A stretch of 64,000 nt of DNA. Origin: JACTOJ01 sp032335695. Lineage in GTDB: Bacteria > Bacillota > Clostridia > Clostridiales > Clostridiaceae. How positions within the stretch are numbered: position 1 is the stretch's first letter; the number at the start of each line of letters is the position of its first letter. The notes beneath the pieces are model-generated. The model saw only the letters and a program-made list of their open reading frames with translations. It was not told the DNA's origin and made no database searches. A program made the translations under genes and the position numbers. Location: assembly GCF_032335695.1 (NCBI RefSeq), contig NZ_JACTOJ010000010.1, positions 122,098-186,097 on the forward strand. Reading direction: 5' to 3'. Shown here one piece after another: positions 47,425-55,360 of the stretch.

Positions 47425-47506
47425 ATAATGTTTTTCAATATTGTAATTCTTTGCTATTGTATTATAATAAGCTTGGATAATAGTATTTTTGATTGGGGGA
47501 AAAGGA

Positions 47507-48403
47507 GTGAATAAGCCTATTATAAAGTACCAAAAGTCTTTTAATGCGGTTGTTGAAAGATTGAAGAAGAATGAAGAGGTATTAGCTGCCATGGTCTTTG
47601 GAAGTATGGTTTCTGGGGATTTATGGGAAGAATCTGATATAGATTTTTTTGTTATAACCAGAGATGAACCAGATTCAATTAAAAACATTTATACTACTGA
47701 AAAAACTGTTCCGATACATATAAAAATCATGAGTAAAAATAAATTTTTGCAGCTTCATGAAAGTGACTTAAGAGGAGGCTTTATTCATAGAATATTTGCT
47801 TCTTCCAGGTTAATATTTTCTAAGGATGATGAGGTAACTAACAGATATAATAACGGACGATACTATCCTGATTTAGATCGAGAAAGATGGAATGTGGTTT
47901 ATCTTGGAAAGCTGCTTAAGAATATTAGTTTATGCAAAAAATATATATATAGTGATAGAATAGCTACTGCTTACAGTATAGTGATGTCCTGTGCAGAAGA
48001 TTATGGACGGATGTATCTTAATTTTTCTGGTCATATGATTAGCAGAGATATAATGAACATGACCATGAATCTAAATGATAATTTTAAGACCTGCATAAAT
48101 AAGCTTATTTTCAATAAAGATAATTTGAAGGAAAGTATTAATTATGCTATAGAATTTTTTGATATGGAAATTGACTCAAAAATAAAAGAAATTTCTTCGC
48201 TTTTAATAGAATATATGAAAAAGAAAGATATAATGCTAAGTGCTGAGGACATAAAGAATGATATACTATTTGAAAATTATGATATTGATGTAGAATACAT
48301 ATTAAATGAACTTTGGAAAAGAAATATAATCAAAAAAAGCAGCAGAGAATTTAAACTAAGCAGCAGTAAAATTATTTCTATGGAAAATGTATATTACATT
48401 TAG
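47507..48403 (+). CDS. Nucleotidyltransferase-fold protein
   Basis: A 298-aa protein with an N-terminal polymerase-beta-type nucleotidyltransferase fold: VFGSMVSGDLWEESDIDFFVI gives the GS-(x)n-D-x-D active site (GSM and DID). A C-terminal helical region (about 150-290) is not recognised. I chose GTG 47507 because GGGGGAAAAGGA precedes it; TTG 47489 is in frame without a site. The gene lies 5 bp before a MocR-type regulator and may be the modified target or partner of that locus. Similar folds occur in aminoglycoside and toxin/antitoxin nucleotidyltransferases, but no specific function can be given. Confidence 0.75.
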   Translation: MNKPIIKYQKSFNAVVERLKKNEEVLAAMVFGSMVSGDLWEESDIDFFVITRDEPDSIKNIYTTEKTVPIHIKIMSKNKFLQLHESDLRGGFIHRIFASSRLIFSKDDEVTNRYNNGRYYPDLDRERWNVVYLGKLLKNISLCKKYIYSDRIATAYSIVMSCAEDYGRMYLNFSGHMISRDIMNMTMNLNDNFKTCINKLIFNKDNLKESINYAIEFFDMEIDSKIKEISSLLIEYMKKKDIMLSAEDIKNDILFENYDIDVEYILNELWKRNIIKKSSREFKLSSSKIISMENVYYI

Positions 48404-48408
48404 ATAAA

Positions 48409-49824
48409 ATGATTAATAAAAATTTTATTAAAGAAAATGATACGCCTAAATATGTACAAATATATCAATATTTTAAATCTAGAATAGATAGAGGAATTAT
48501 AGGTGACGGAGAAAAGATGCCTACCATCAGGCAGCTTTCTTTAGAATTGGATGTTAATAAAGTCACTATTGTAAATGCATACAAAAGATTGGAAGAGGAA
48601 GGTTATATAATTCAAAAACCAGGCAGCGGAAGTTTTGCTCAAAAAAAGGAAGGCTATAAAGTTATAAGAAAACAATATTCTGATATATTTAAAAAATTGC
48701 CTAGTGAAGAACTAAAAAAATATATAGATTTTACTGGTGAATCTGCAAGTAATACCTTATTTCCTATAGATATCTTTAAGAAAGTACTAAATGATGTTTT
48801 AGAGCGGGATGGTGTTGATGCCTTAGTTTATCAGGATTTTCTAGGATATGATGGACTAAGAGAAAGTATTGTTAACCATTTTTGGAATCAAAAGTTTAAC
48901 AAGGATGATATACTTATAGTATCTGGAGCCCAGCAGGGAATTGATATTATAAGCCGTTCCTTAATAAATAATAATGATGTGGTGGTGGTAGAAAAGCCCA
49001 CTTACACAGGTGCTTTGTCTGCTTTCGGATGGAAGAAAGCTAATATATTTGAAATAGAGATGCAAGAAGATGGCATAGATATAATTTCATTAACAGAATT
49101 GCTTAAGAAAAATAAAGTTAAATTTCTGTATATGATGAGTTATTTCCAAAATCCTACTTCTATGTCCTATTCCTTAGAGAAAAAGAAAGTTCTTTTAAAG
49201 TTAGCTAATAAATATGATTTTTATATAATAGAAGATGATTATCTATCCGAGTTAATATATGATGATAGAGTAAAATATAAATCACTAAAAAGCATGGATG
49301 ATAAGGAAAGAGTAATATATATAAAAAGTTTTTCTAAACTGTTTCTGCCAAGCATTAGATTGGGATATGTTATCGCGCCTGAATGCTATAGAGAAACTAT
49401 ACAGAATGCTAAAATAAGCTCTGAAATATCTACCTCTAGCTTAATGCAAAGAGCTTTAGAGCTGTATCTTAAGAATGACTATTGGCTAAAGCATCTCAAT
49501 TATATAAATACTACATACTCAGCTAGGTATAAATGCATAATAGAAAAACTTAATGAATATAAAGGTGACCTAATAGAATTTAATCCTCCCGGAGGTGGAT
49601 TGTACATATATATTAAAATTTGTGACTACATAAATATAGACACCTTTGAGTTATTTAAAAGGTGCAGAGAGGAAAAAGTATTAATAACTCCGGGTGGAAT
49701 GTTTCATCGAAGTTCTAAGGAAGGTAGAAGGCATTTTAGAATAGGATTTTCTCAAACAGAGGAAGAAAGTATAGATAGAGGTATAGATATTATACTAAGT
49801 ATAATAAAAAAACATAGAAAATAG
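48409..49824 (+). CDS. MocR-type GntR-family regulator with aminotransferase domain
   Basis: A 471-aa fusion of a GntR-type winged helix (residues about 10-75, TPKYVQIYQYFKSRIDRGII, RQLSLELDVNKVTIVNAYKRLEEEGY) and a type I aminotransferase-like domain. The PLP lysine is in YIKSFSKLFLPSIRLGYV. MocR proteins sense amino or PLP-related ligands and control a nearby gene. Here the neighbours on both sides are co-directional and 2-5 bp apart, while the usual MocR target is divergent. The start lacks a ribosome binding site, so translation is probably coupled to the upstream nucleotidyltransferase gene. Confidence 0.92.
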   Translation: MINKNFIKENDTPKYVQIYQYFKSRIDRGIIGDGEKMPTIRQLSLELDVNKVTIVNAYKRLEEEGYIIQKPGSGSFAQKKEGYKVIRKQYSDIFKKLPSEELKKYIDFTGESASNTLFPIDIFKKVLNDVLERDGVDALVYQDFLGYDGLRESIVNHFWNQKFNKDDILIVSGAQQGIDIISRSLINNNDVVVVEKPTYTGALSAFGWKKANIFEIEMQEDGIDIISLTELLKKNKVKFLYMMSYFQNPTSMSYSLEKKKVLLKLANKYDFYIIEDDYLSELIYDDRVKYKSLKSMDDKERVIYIKSFSKLFLPSIRLGYVIAPECYRETIQNAKISSEISTSSLMQRALELYLKNDYWLKHLNYINTTYSARYKCIIEKLNEYKGDLIEFNPPGGGLYIYIKICDYINIDTFELFKRCREEKVLITPGGMFHRSSKEGRRHFRIGFSQTEEESIDRGIDIILSIIKKHRK

Positions 49825-49826
49825 GT

Positions 49827-50477
49827 GTGAAGGTGAGCTATAAAACAGTAAAAGAGCATGCTGAGGAACAATTTGAAGAAAAAAAGTCTATTTTTATAGG
49901 AAGAATAGCTAGAGTAGAAAATGAGGAGGAAGCCAGAAGTTTTATTAATGCTATAAAATCTAAGCATAAAGAAGCAAGACATAATGTTTTCTCTTATGTA
50001 ATAGGAGAAAATATGGAAATACAGAGATATAGTGACGATGGAGAGCCACAGGGTACTGGAGGAATTCCGGTACTGGAAGTTATTAAGAGAAATGAAATCA
50101 CGGATGCTGTAGTGGTGGTAACTAGGTATTTTGGAGGAACTCTTTTAGGCGCAGCTGGACTTATAAGAGCATATACAAAGGCGGCGTCAATGGCTATAAA
50201 ATCTGCAGGAGTTATTGAAAAAGTGAGAGCTGTAAAGATGCTCGTTCATATAGATTATGATGCTCTAGGAAAAATACAATATCATTTTAATGCTAAAGGA
50301 TGGCAGATAATAAACACAGATTATAGCGATGTGGTAGCTATAACTATACTGAGCTTGACAGAAGAATATGATAATATTAAAAGTTCTCTAATTGATATAA
50401 CAAATAATAAAATAAGCATAATTAAGAAAGAAGAAGGTATATACTTTAAAGAAGGGGATACCATTCTTGACAGATAA
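49827..50477 (+). CDS. yigZ: YigZ/IMPACT family protein
   Basis: A 216-aa protein of the UPF0029/IMPACT family, with an N-terminal domain (KSIFIGRIARVENEEEARSFI, IKSKHKEARHNVFSYV, YSDDGEPQGTGGIPVLEVI, VVVVTRYFGGTLLGAAGLIRAYTKAA) and a C-terminal ferredoxin-like DUF1949 domain. IMPACT proteins in eukaryotes bind GCN1 and modulate translation control; bacterial members have no firmly assigned role. The start is GTG 49827 or GTG 49833, since a site AGGTGTG fits the second better. It begins 2 bp after the MocR stop. Confidence 0.9.
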   Translation: MKVSYKTVKEHAEEQFEEKKSIFIGRIARVENEEEARSFINAIKSKHKEARHNVFSYVIGENMEIQRYSDDGEPQGTGGIPVLEVIKRNEITDAVVVVTRYFGGTLLGAAGLIRAYTKAASMAIKSAGVIEKVRAVKMLVHIDYDALGKIQYHFNAKGWQIINTDYSDVVAITILSLTEEYDNIKSSLIDITNNKISIIKKEEGIYFKEGDTILDR

Positions 50478-50652
50478 TCCATAAATGATATAATATTTAC
50501 GGATTTTATTGTGGCTTTATTGTTTGAGAATTTGTATAATTAAATATTTATTTTTCTTACGAGAGTAAAAATGTAATTATGCAATTTCCTTATTAAAGTT
50601 ATACTTAGAATATAAAATAATGTTAAATATAAAACTGTTGGGAGGAAATACC

Positions 50653-51393
50653 ATGTCAGGACATTCAAAATGGCATAATATTCAAGCTAAGAAAGGAAAG
50701 GCTGATGCTAAAAGGGGTAAGGCCTTTACTAAGATAGGTAAAGAAATTGTATTGGCCGTAAAAAATGGTGGAGCAAGTGTTGAAACAAATAGTAAATTAA
50801 GAGATGTTATAGCTAAAGCTAAATCAAATAACATGCCTTCTGATACTATAGCAAGATCCATAAAGAAAGCAGCAGGAGAGATGGATTCTATCAACTATGA
50901 AGAAATAGTATACGAAGGATATGGTCCTTCAGGAATAGCTGTAATAGTTAATGTGCTTACAGATAATAAAAACAGAAGTGCAGGAAATGTTAGACATGCC
51001 TTTACAAAGCATGGCGGCAATATGGGTTCCAGTGGCTGCGTAAGTTTCATGTTCCAGCAAAAAGCTGAAATTGTTATAGAAAAAAATGATTCTCTAGATG
51101 AAGATGAATTAATGATGATGGCACTAGATGCAGGAGCAGAAGATTTTTCAGCAGAAGATGAAGTATATGTTGTTACAACTTCTGTAGAAGATTTCAGTTC
51201 AGTAAGAGAAGCTTTAGAAGCTAATGGATTAGAATTTTTAGAAGCAGAAGTTAAGATGATACCAGATACATACACTGCTATTGATGATGAAACTGCAACA
51301 AAATTCCAAAAGATGTTAGATGCTCTTGAAGACGATGATGATGTTCAAGATGTTTATCACAATGCAGAATTCCCAGAAGGATGGGAAGACTAA
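50653..51393 (+). CDS. yebC: YebC/PmpR family protein
   Basis: A 246-aa member of the YebC family, with the invariant N-terminus MSGHSKWHNIQAKKGKADAK and KGGASVETNSKLR-like segment, then VNVLTDNKNRSAGNVRHAFTKHGG and FMFQQKAEIVIE. YebC proteins were called transcriptional regulators, and some act as translation factors at proline stretches. GGGAGGAAATACC precedes the ATG 50653. It opens the conserved clostridial block leading to ruvAB, but ruvC, often the next gene, is absent here. Confidence 0.96.
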   Translation: MSGHSKWHNIQAKKGKADAKRGKAFTKIGKEIVLAVKNGGASVETNSKLRDVIAKAKSNNMPSDTIARSIKKAAGEMDSINYEEIVYEGYGPSGIAVIVNVLTDNKNRSAGNVRHAFTKHGGNMGSSGCVSFMFQQKAEIVIEKNDSLDEDELMMMALDAGAEDFSAEDEVYVVTTSVEDFSSVREALEANGLEFLEAEVKMIPDTYTAIDDETATKFQKMLDALEDDDDVQDVYHNAEFPEGWED

Positions 51394-51450
51394 AAGTTTA
51401 AAGGCGGATTGAATAAATTTAAAATTCAATTAAATATGATTACCTATTAA

Positions 51451-51491
51451 AAAAAGCACTCTTTTGTATGATACAGAGGAGTGTTTTTTTA
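51451..51491 (+). terminator. terminator after yebC
   Basis: CACTCTTTTGTAT pairs with ATACAGAGGAGTG around a single-base loop region, with a preceding A-run and seven trailing T residues. Confidence 0.85.
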
Positions 51492-51629
51492 TGTGACTAA
51501 GTTGCTTGAAGAATTTTTATTATTTGAGAATAACTTAATAGCCATAAGGTTATATTATACTTTATCTGAATATATATGATTTTAGCTTAAACATGCATTA
51601 TAAATAAAAATAAACAGGGTGATAATATA

Positions 51630-51743
51630 GTGATAAAGTATTTACTGGATTTTCAATCCTTTCTTCAGTGGGTATATGTTTTATTTTTTTTATCAATATC
51701 AGTATATTGGTTAATAAGAGGGCGAACAAAAAATAAAAAATAA
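51630..51743 (+). CDS. small membrane protein, 37 aa
   Basis: A 37-codon frame from GTG 51630 to TAA 51741-51743. The start follows AGGGTGAT by 8 nt, a near-perfect anti-16S match. The product has one membrane segment (FLQWVYVLFFLSISVYWLI, about residues 11-29) and a basic tail (RGRTKNKK), giving a predicted N-out/C-in helix by positive-inside rule. No family recognised. It lies 30 bp before the tocopherol-cyclase-like gene, so it may be co-transcribed. Confidence 0.5.
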   Translation: MIKYLLDFQSFLQWVYVLFFLSISVYWLIRGRTKNKK

Positions 51744-51773
51744 ATATTTTTGCAATAATAGGGAGTTCACAGT

Positions 51774-52745
51774 ATGTTTTTAAAAAAAATTAAAGATCCT
51801 ATTCTGTTTCAGGGAAATTTAAATAAAAATAATTATTTTGAAGGATGGTATTATAAGCAAATTTCAAAGGATGAAAGTAAAATTTTGATTCTTATACCAG
51901 GCATAAGCCTATTTAAAAATGATCCGCATAGCTTTTTACAATATTTATTTGTAAACAGGGATATAGATGGAAAATTCGAAATGTATAATGGATATGTGAG
52001 ATATCCTGCTCAAGACTTCAAATATAAAAATAATCCTTTCATAATTAATATAGGAGACAACAGCTTTTCAAAATCTGAAATTAATTTAAATTTATGTAAT
52101 GATAAAATAAATATAAATGGAAATATAAAATTGCATAGTTTTGAGGAAATAAAAAAATCAATTTTGACACCCAACATAATGGGATGCTTTGCATATATAC
52201 CCAATATGGAATGTTATCATGGAATAATGAGCATGAATCACAAAATTGATGGCCAATTAAAAATAAACGAGCATGTAGTAAATTTTAATGATGGAAAGGG
52301 CTATATAGAAAAGGATTGGGGGACTTCATTTCCAAAAGAATATATATGGGTACAGTGCAATAGCTTTGAAAATGCTAATACCAGTTTGTTTTTATCTATA
52401 GCTCATATACCATTTATGAAAAAAGCTTTTAAAGGATACATATGCAATTTGGTATTAGACCATAAAGAGTATAGATTTGCTACATATAACAAAAGTAAAA
52501 TAAAAATTAAGAAAGTGAATCATAAAGAAATAGAGGTGCTAATTGAAAATAATAAAGCTATCCTAAGGATTGAAACTTCTATAAAAGAAGCTTGTGATTT
52601 TATTGCACCACAAAATGGAAACATGAAGGGTATAGTTAAGGAAGGTATTTTAGGGAATATAAAAATATGTTTATATGATAAAAGAAAGCATGACACTTAT
52701 TTGGATGAAAGTAATCTTTCAAGCATAGAAATAATGAACTTTTAA
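51774..52745 (+). CDS. Tocopherol-cyclase-like protein
   Basis: A 323-aa soluble protein of the tocopherol cyclase-like family (as in plant VTE1, but here in an anaerobe that makes no tocopherol). It has NKNNYFEGWYYKQISKDESK near the start and the hallmark KGYIEKDWGTSFPKEYIWVQ in the middle. A beta-barrel lipocalin-type fold is expected. The ribosome binding site is AGGGAG. No lipid or quinone genes lie nearby. What bacterial members do is unknown to me. Confidence 0.75.
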   Translation: MFLKKIKDPILFQGNLNKNNYFEGWYYKQISKDESKILILIPGISLFKNDPHSFLQYLFVNRDIDGKFEMYNGYVRYPAQDFKYKNNPFIINIGDNSFSKSEINLNLCNDKININGNIKLHSFEEIKKSILTPNIMGCFAYIPNMECYHGIMSMNHKIDGQLKINEHVVNFNDGKGYIEKDWGTSFPKEYIWVQCNSFENANTSLFLSIAHIPFMKKAFKGYICNLVLDHKEYRFATYNKSKIKIKKVNHKEIEVLIENNKAILRIETSIKEACDFIAPQNGNMKGIVKEGILGNIKICLYDKRKHDTYLDESNLSSIEIMNF

Positions 52746-52806
52746 TGTTTTTATATTTGAATAATAATAGATAAAATTGTCAATAATGTCACTGAGGAGT
52801 GATATT

Positions 52807-53403
52807 ATGAAGATAAAAAAATTGAAATATACGATAATTTATAGTTTGGCGGCTATATCAATATTTATCGCTAGCTTCTATATTACAAATAATATTTTAA
52901 CAAGTAATTCAAAAACATCTGATAGAAATAAAATTAGTGACAGCAAAGTGGTGAACACTAGCCAAGTAGAAAAAATATTTTCTGATTCTACCAGTGTGAC
53001 TTTAAATATAATGAATAGTAATGTGCTTGTGGAGAGTAAAAAAATTCAATTAAAAGAAGTAGCCAGTGATGTAGATGGAAAACTAAGCATTTCAAATGTG
53101 AAAAAGTATTTTACAAAACAAGGCTTCACATTTGTAAATGAAGATGAAAATGGATTAACATTTTTAAAAAATAGCATGTACGTACCTAATAAATATTACT
53201 TAGGGGTAACGCCGAAAGGATTTGTAGCAATATTTAAATGCAGTTCAGAAGGAAAGCTTTATATTGAAGATATGAATAGTGACGTAACTGATATGAATAA
53301 ATTAATACTACCTACCAAGGTAAGAATGGACTTGGAAAAGTACGCTTATGTGTTTGATACAAAAGAAGAGGCACAAAACAATTTAATGTCCCTAAGTTCT
53401 TAA
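52807..53403 (+). CDS. bofC: BofC-like forespore protein
   Basis: A 198-aa exported protein with an N-terminal membrane segment (YTIIYSLAAISIFIASFYI). The C-terminal 70 residues fit the BofC C-terminal domain: NKYYLGVTPKGFVAIFKCSS, then LPTKVRMDLEKYAYVFDTKEEAQ and NLMSLSS. In B. subtilis bofC lies between yebC and ruvA, as here, and BofC restrains SpoIVB signalling from the forespore to SigK activation. ATG 52807 is preceded by GAGGAGTGAT. Assignment rests on the C-terminal pattern and on conserved gene order; the N-terminal half is not clearly similar. Confidence 0.65.
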   Translation: MKIKKLKYTIIYSLAAISIFIASFYITNNILTSNSKTSDRNKISDSKVVNTSQVEKIFSDSTSVTLNIMNSNVLVESKKIQLKEVASDVDGKLSISNVKKYFTKQGFTFVNEDENGLTFLKNSMYVPNKYYLGVTPKGFVAIFKCSSEGKLYIEDMNSDVTDMNKLILPTKVRMDLEKYAYVFDTKEEAQNNLMSLSS

Positions 53404-53445
53404 AAGTGCTACGCAAAATAAATAAAATTACCTTCAGTTCGAGAG

Positions 53446-53533
53446 GCTATGTTAAAATATTGATGTATGCTATATAAAATCATGATGACTTCCATAGAAT
53501 GATTTTAAAATATCAATATTTGTGAAACATAGC
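53446..53533 (+). other. long multi-stem hairpin upstream of ruvA
   Basis: Three stacked stems: GCTATGTT (53446-53453) with AACATAGC (53526-53533); AAATATTGAT (53455-53464) with ATCAATATTT (53512-53521); AAAATCAT (53476-53483) with ATGATTTT (53499-53506). The loop is about 15 nt with a GACTTCC core. It is followed by a short terminator-like hairpin (53544-53571), which is the layout of a structured leader or a repeat element. I do not recognise it as a known riboswitch. The rest of the 53404-53699 gap holds no gene. Confidence 0.45.
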
Positions 53534-53543
53534 TTATTTTATA

Positions 53544-53571
53544 ATTACTAAAATAGTGATTTTTTAATTTT
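53544..53571 (+). terminator. weak terminator before ruvA
   Basis: ATTACTA pairs with TAGTGAT (one G-T), 3-nt loop, followed by TTTTTTAATTTT. It may end the bofC-like transcript or attenuate ruvA. Confidence 0.6.
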
Positions 53572-53699
53572 CTAGATGATTAAATAACCTGCATATCTTT
53601 CATTTAGTGAATTTCTTTTTCCTTGAATTATTTTTTTAGTGATGGTAAAGTATATTTTAGACATTGTTTGTCTATTTATTTCCTAGGAGTGATGGTAAT

Positions 53700-54296
53700 A
53701 TGTATGATTATATAAAAGGGAAGTATGCAGGATTTTACAAGGATTATGTTACTATAGAAAATAATGGCATAGGATATAAGATATATGTACCTGGCAGCAC
53801 CCTTACGATGCTTCCTAAAATTGATGAAGAAATACTTTTATACATACATCAGATAGTAAGGGAAGACTTTATTGGTCTGTATGGATTTATAAGCAGAGAA
53901 GAATTAGAAATGTTTCTTCAGCTAGTAAATATAAATGGAGTTGGCGCAAAGGCAGCTTTATCCATATTATCTATAATGGATGTAGAAAAACTTAAGTATG
54001 CTATAAGCAGTAATGATGAAAAACTTATAACTAGAGCTCCTGGAGTAGGTAAAAAATTAGCTCAGAGAATAATATTAGAACTTAAAGATAAGCTTAAAAT
54101 TACTGCAAAAAATACTAATTCATCAGGAGTAGAAGATATTTTTGTTGAAAATAATTCAATCTATTCTGAGGCTTTAGAAGCACTTCTTACATTGGGATAT
54201 ACAGAAAGAGAGTGCGAGAATGTACTAAATAATATTAATTTAAATAATACACTAGAGTCAGTGATTAAAAGTGCATTAAGGCAACTTATGAGTTAA
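53700..54296 (+). CDS. ruvA: Holliday junction DNA helicase subunit RuvA
   Basis: A 198-aa protein that binds Holliday junctions and loads RuvB. N-terminal OB fold (MYDYIKGKYAGFYKDYVTIE), VREDFIGLYGFISREE, two helix-hairpin-helix motifs (LVNINGVGAKAALSIL and RAPGVGKKLAQRIILELKDK), and the C-terminal domain that contacts RuvB. ATG 53700 has TAGGAGTGATGG upstream; the frame extends a little further upstream but the OB fold starts exactly at this ATG. It is followed by ruvB 13 bp later. ruvC is missing from this neighbourhood. Confidence 0.97.
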   Translation: MYDYIKGKYAGFYKDYVTIENNGIGYKIYVPGSTLTMLPKIDEEILLYIHQIVREDFIGLYGFISREELEMFLQLVNINGVGAKAALSILSIMDVEKLKYAISSNDEKLITRAPGVGKKLAQRIILELKDKLKITAKNTNSSGVEDIFVENNSIYSEALEALLTLGYTERECENVLNNINLNNTLESVIKSALRQLMS

Positions 54297-54309
54297 AAGA
54301 GGGTTTGTT

Positions 54310-55344
54310 ATGATGGATGAAAGATTAGTATCAGCAGTAAGTTCAATTAATGACAGCAATATTGAATATAGCCTAAGACCACAAAGTTTGAATGAGTACA
54401 TAGGACAAAAGAAAGTTAAAGAAAAACTTAAGGTATTTATAAAAGCTGCTCAGAACAGAAATGAAGCTCTGGATCATGTATTGCTATATGGACCACCTGG
54501 TCTTGGAAAGACTACTTTGGCAAATATAATAGCAAATGAAATGGGTGGAAATCTAAAAATAACTTCTGGCCCGGCTATTGAAAGAGCTGGAGATTTAGCA
54601 GCTATATTAACTACCTTGAGCAATAACGACGTGTTATTTATAGACGAAATTCATAGGCTAAACAGAAGTGTTGAGGAAATTTTATATCCTGCTATGGAAG
54701 ATTATGCTCTCGATATAGTTATAGGTAAGGGAGCTTCTGCTAAGTCCATAAGGCTTGACCTACCTAGATTTACACTAATTGGTGCAACCACAAGAGTTGG
54801 CATGCTTACTTCTCCATTGAGAGACAGATTCGGAGTGCTGTGCTCCATGGAATTTTATGAAACTGAGGAGCTAAAAGAAATAGTGGTAAGGTCCGCAGCT
54901 ATTTTAGGATGTACCATGGAAGATGATGCTGCCTTTGAAGTTGCGAAGAGGTCAAGAGGAACTCCAAGAATAGCTATAAGACTTATGAAAAGAGTAAGGG
55001 ACTACTCAGAAGTTAAAGGAGAAGAAACCGTTACTTTAGACTCTGCTAAAAAAGCTTTAGAACTATTAGAAGTGGATTCTGAAGGATTTGATAGAATTGA
55101 TAACAAGATTCTTCAAGCAATAATTGATAATTTTTCCGGAGGACCTGTAGGAATAGAAACTTTATCCTATTTCATTGGCGAGGAACTTGATACAATAGAA
55201 GATGTGTACGAACCTTATCTTTTGCAAAAAGGGTTCATACTAAGAACTCCTAGAGGGAGAATGGCTACGGATAAGTCTTATAACCATTTAAACAGAAAAA
55301 AAAATCAAGATATTGAACAATTTACAATGTTTGATGAAGAATAA
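54310..55344 (+). CDS. ruvB: Holliday junction DNA helicase RuvB
   Basis: A 344-aa AAA+ motor that drives branch migration with RuvA. Walker A LLYGPPGLGKTTLAN, Walker B LFIDEIHRLNRSVEEILYPAMED, sensor 1 TLIGATTRVGMLTSPLRDRFG, sensor 2 region RGTPRIAIRLMKRVRDYSE, and the winged-helix C-terminus (GGPVGIETLSYFIGEELDTIEDVYEPYL, QKGFILRTPRGRMAT). AGAGGGTTTGTT precedes ATG 54310 (ATG 54313 is an alternative). Operon with ruvA and queA. Confidence 0.98.
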   Translation: MMDERLVSAVSSINDSNIEYSLRPQSLNEYIGQKKVKEKLKVFIKAAQNRNEALDHVLLYGPPGLGKTTLANIIANEMGGNLKITSGPAIERAGDLAAILTTLSNNDVLFIDEIHRLNRSVEEILYPAMEDYALDIVIGKGASAKSIRLDLPRFTLIGATTRVGMLTSPLRDRFGVLCSMEFYETEELKEIVVRSAAILGCTMEDDAAFEVAKRSRGTPRIAIRLMKRVRDYSEVKGEETVTLDSAKKALELLEVDSEGFDRIDNKILQAIIDNFSGGPVGIETLSYFIGEELDTIEDVYEPYLLQKGFILRTPRGRMATDKSYNHLNRKKNQDIEQFTMFDEE

Positions 55345-55360
55345 AAAGAGGTGCATTATA

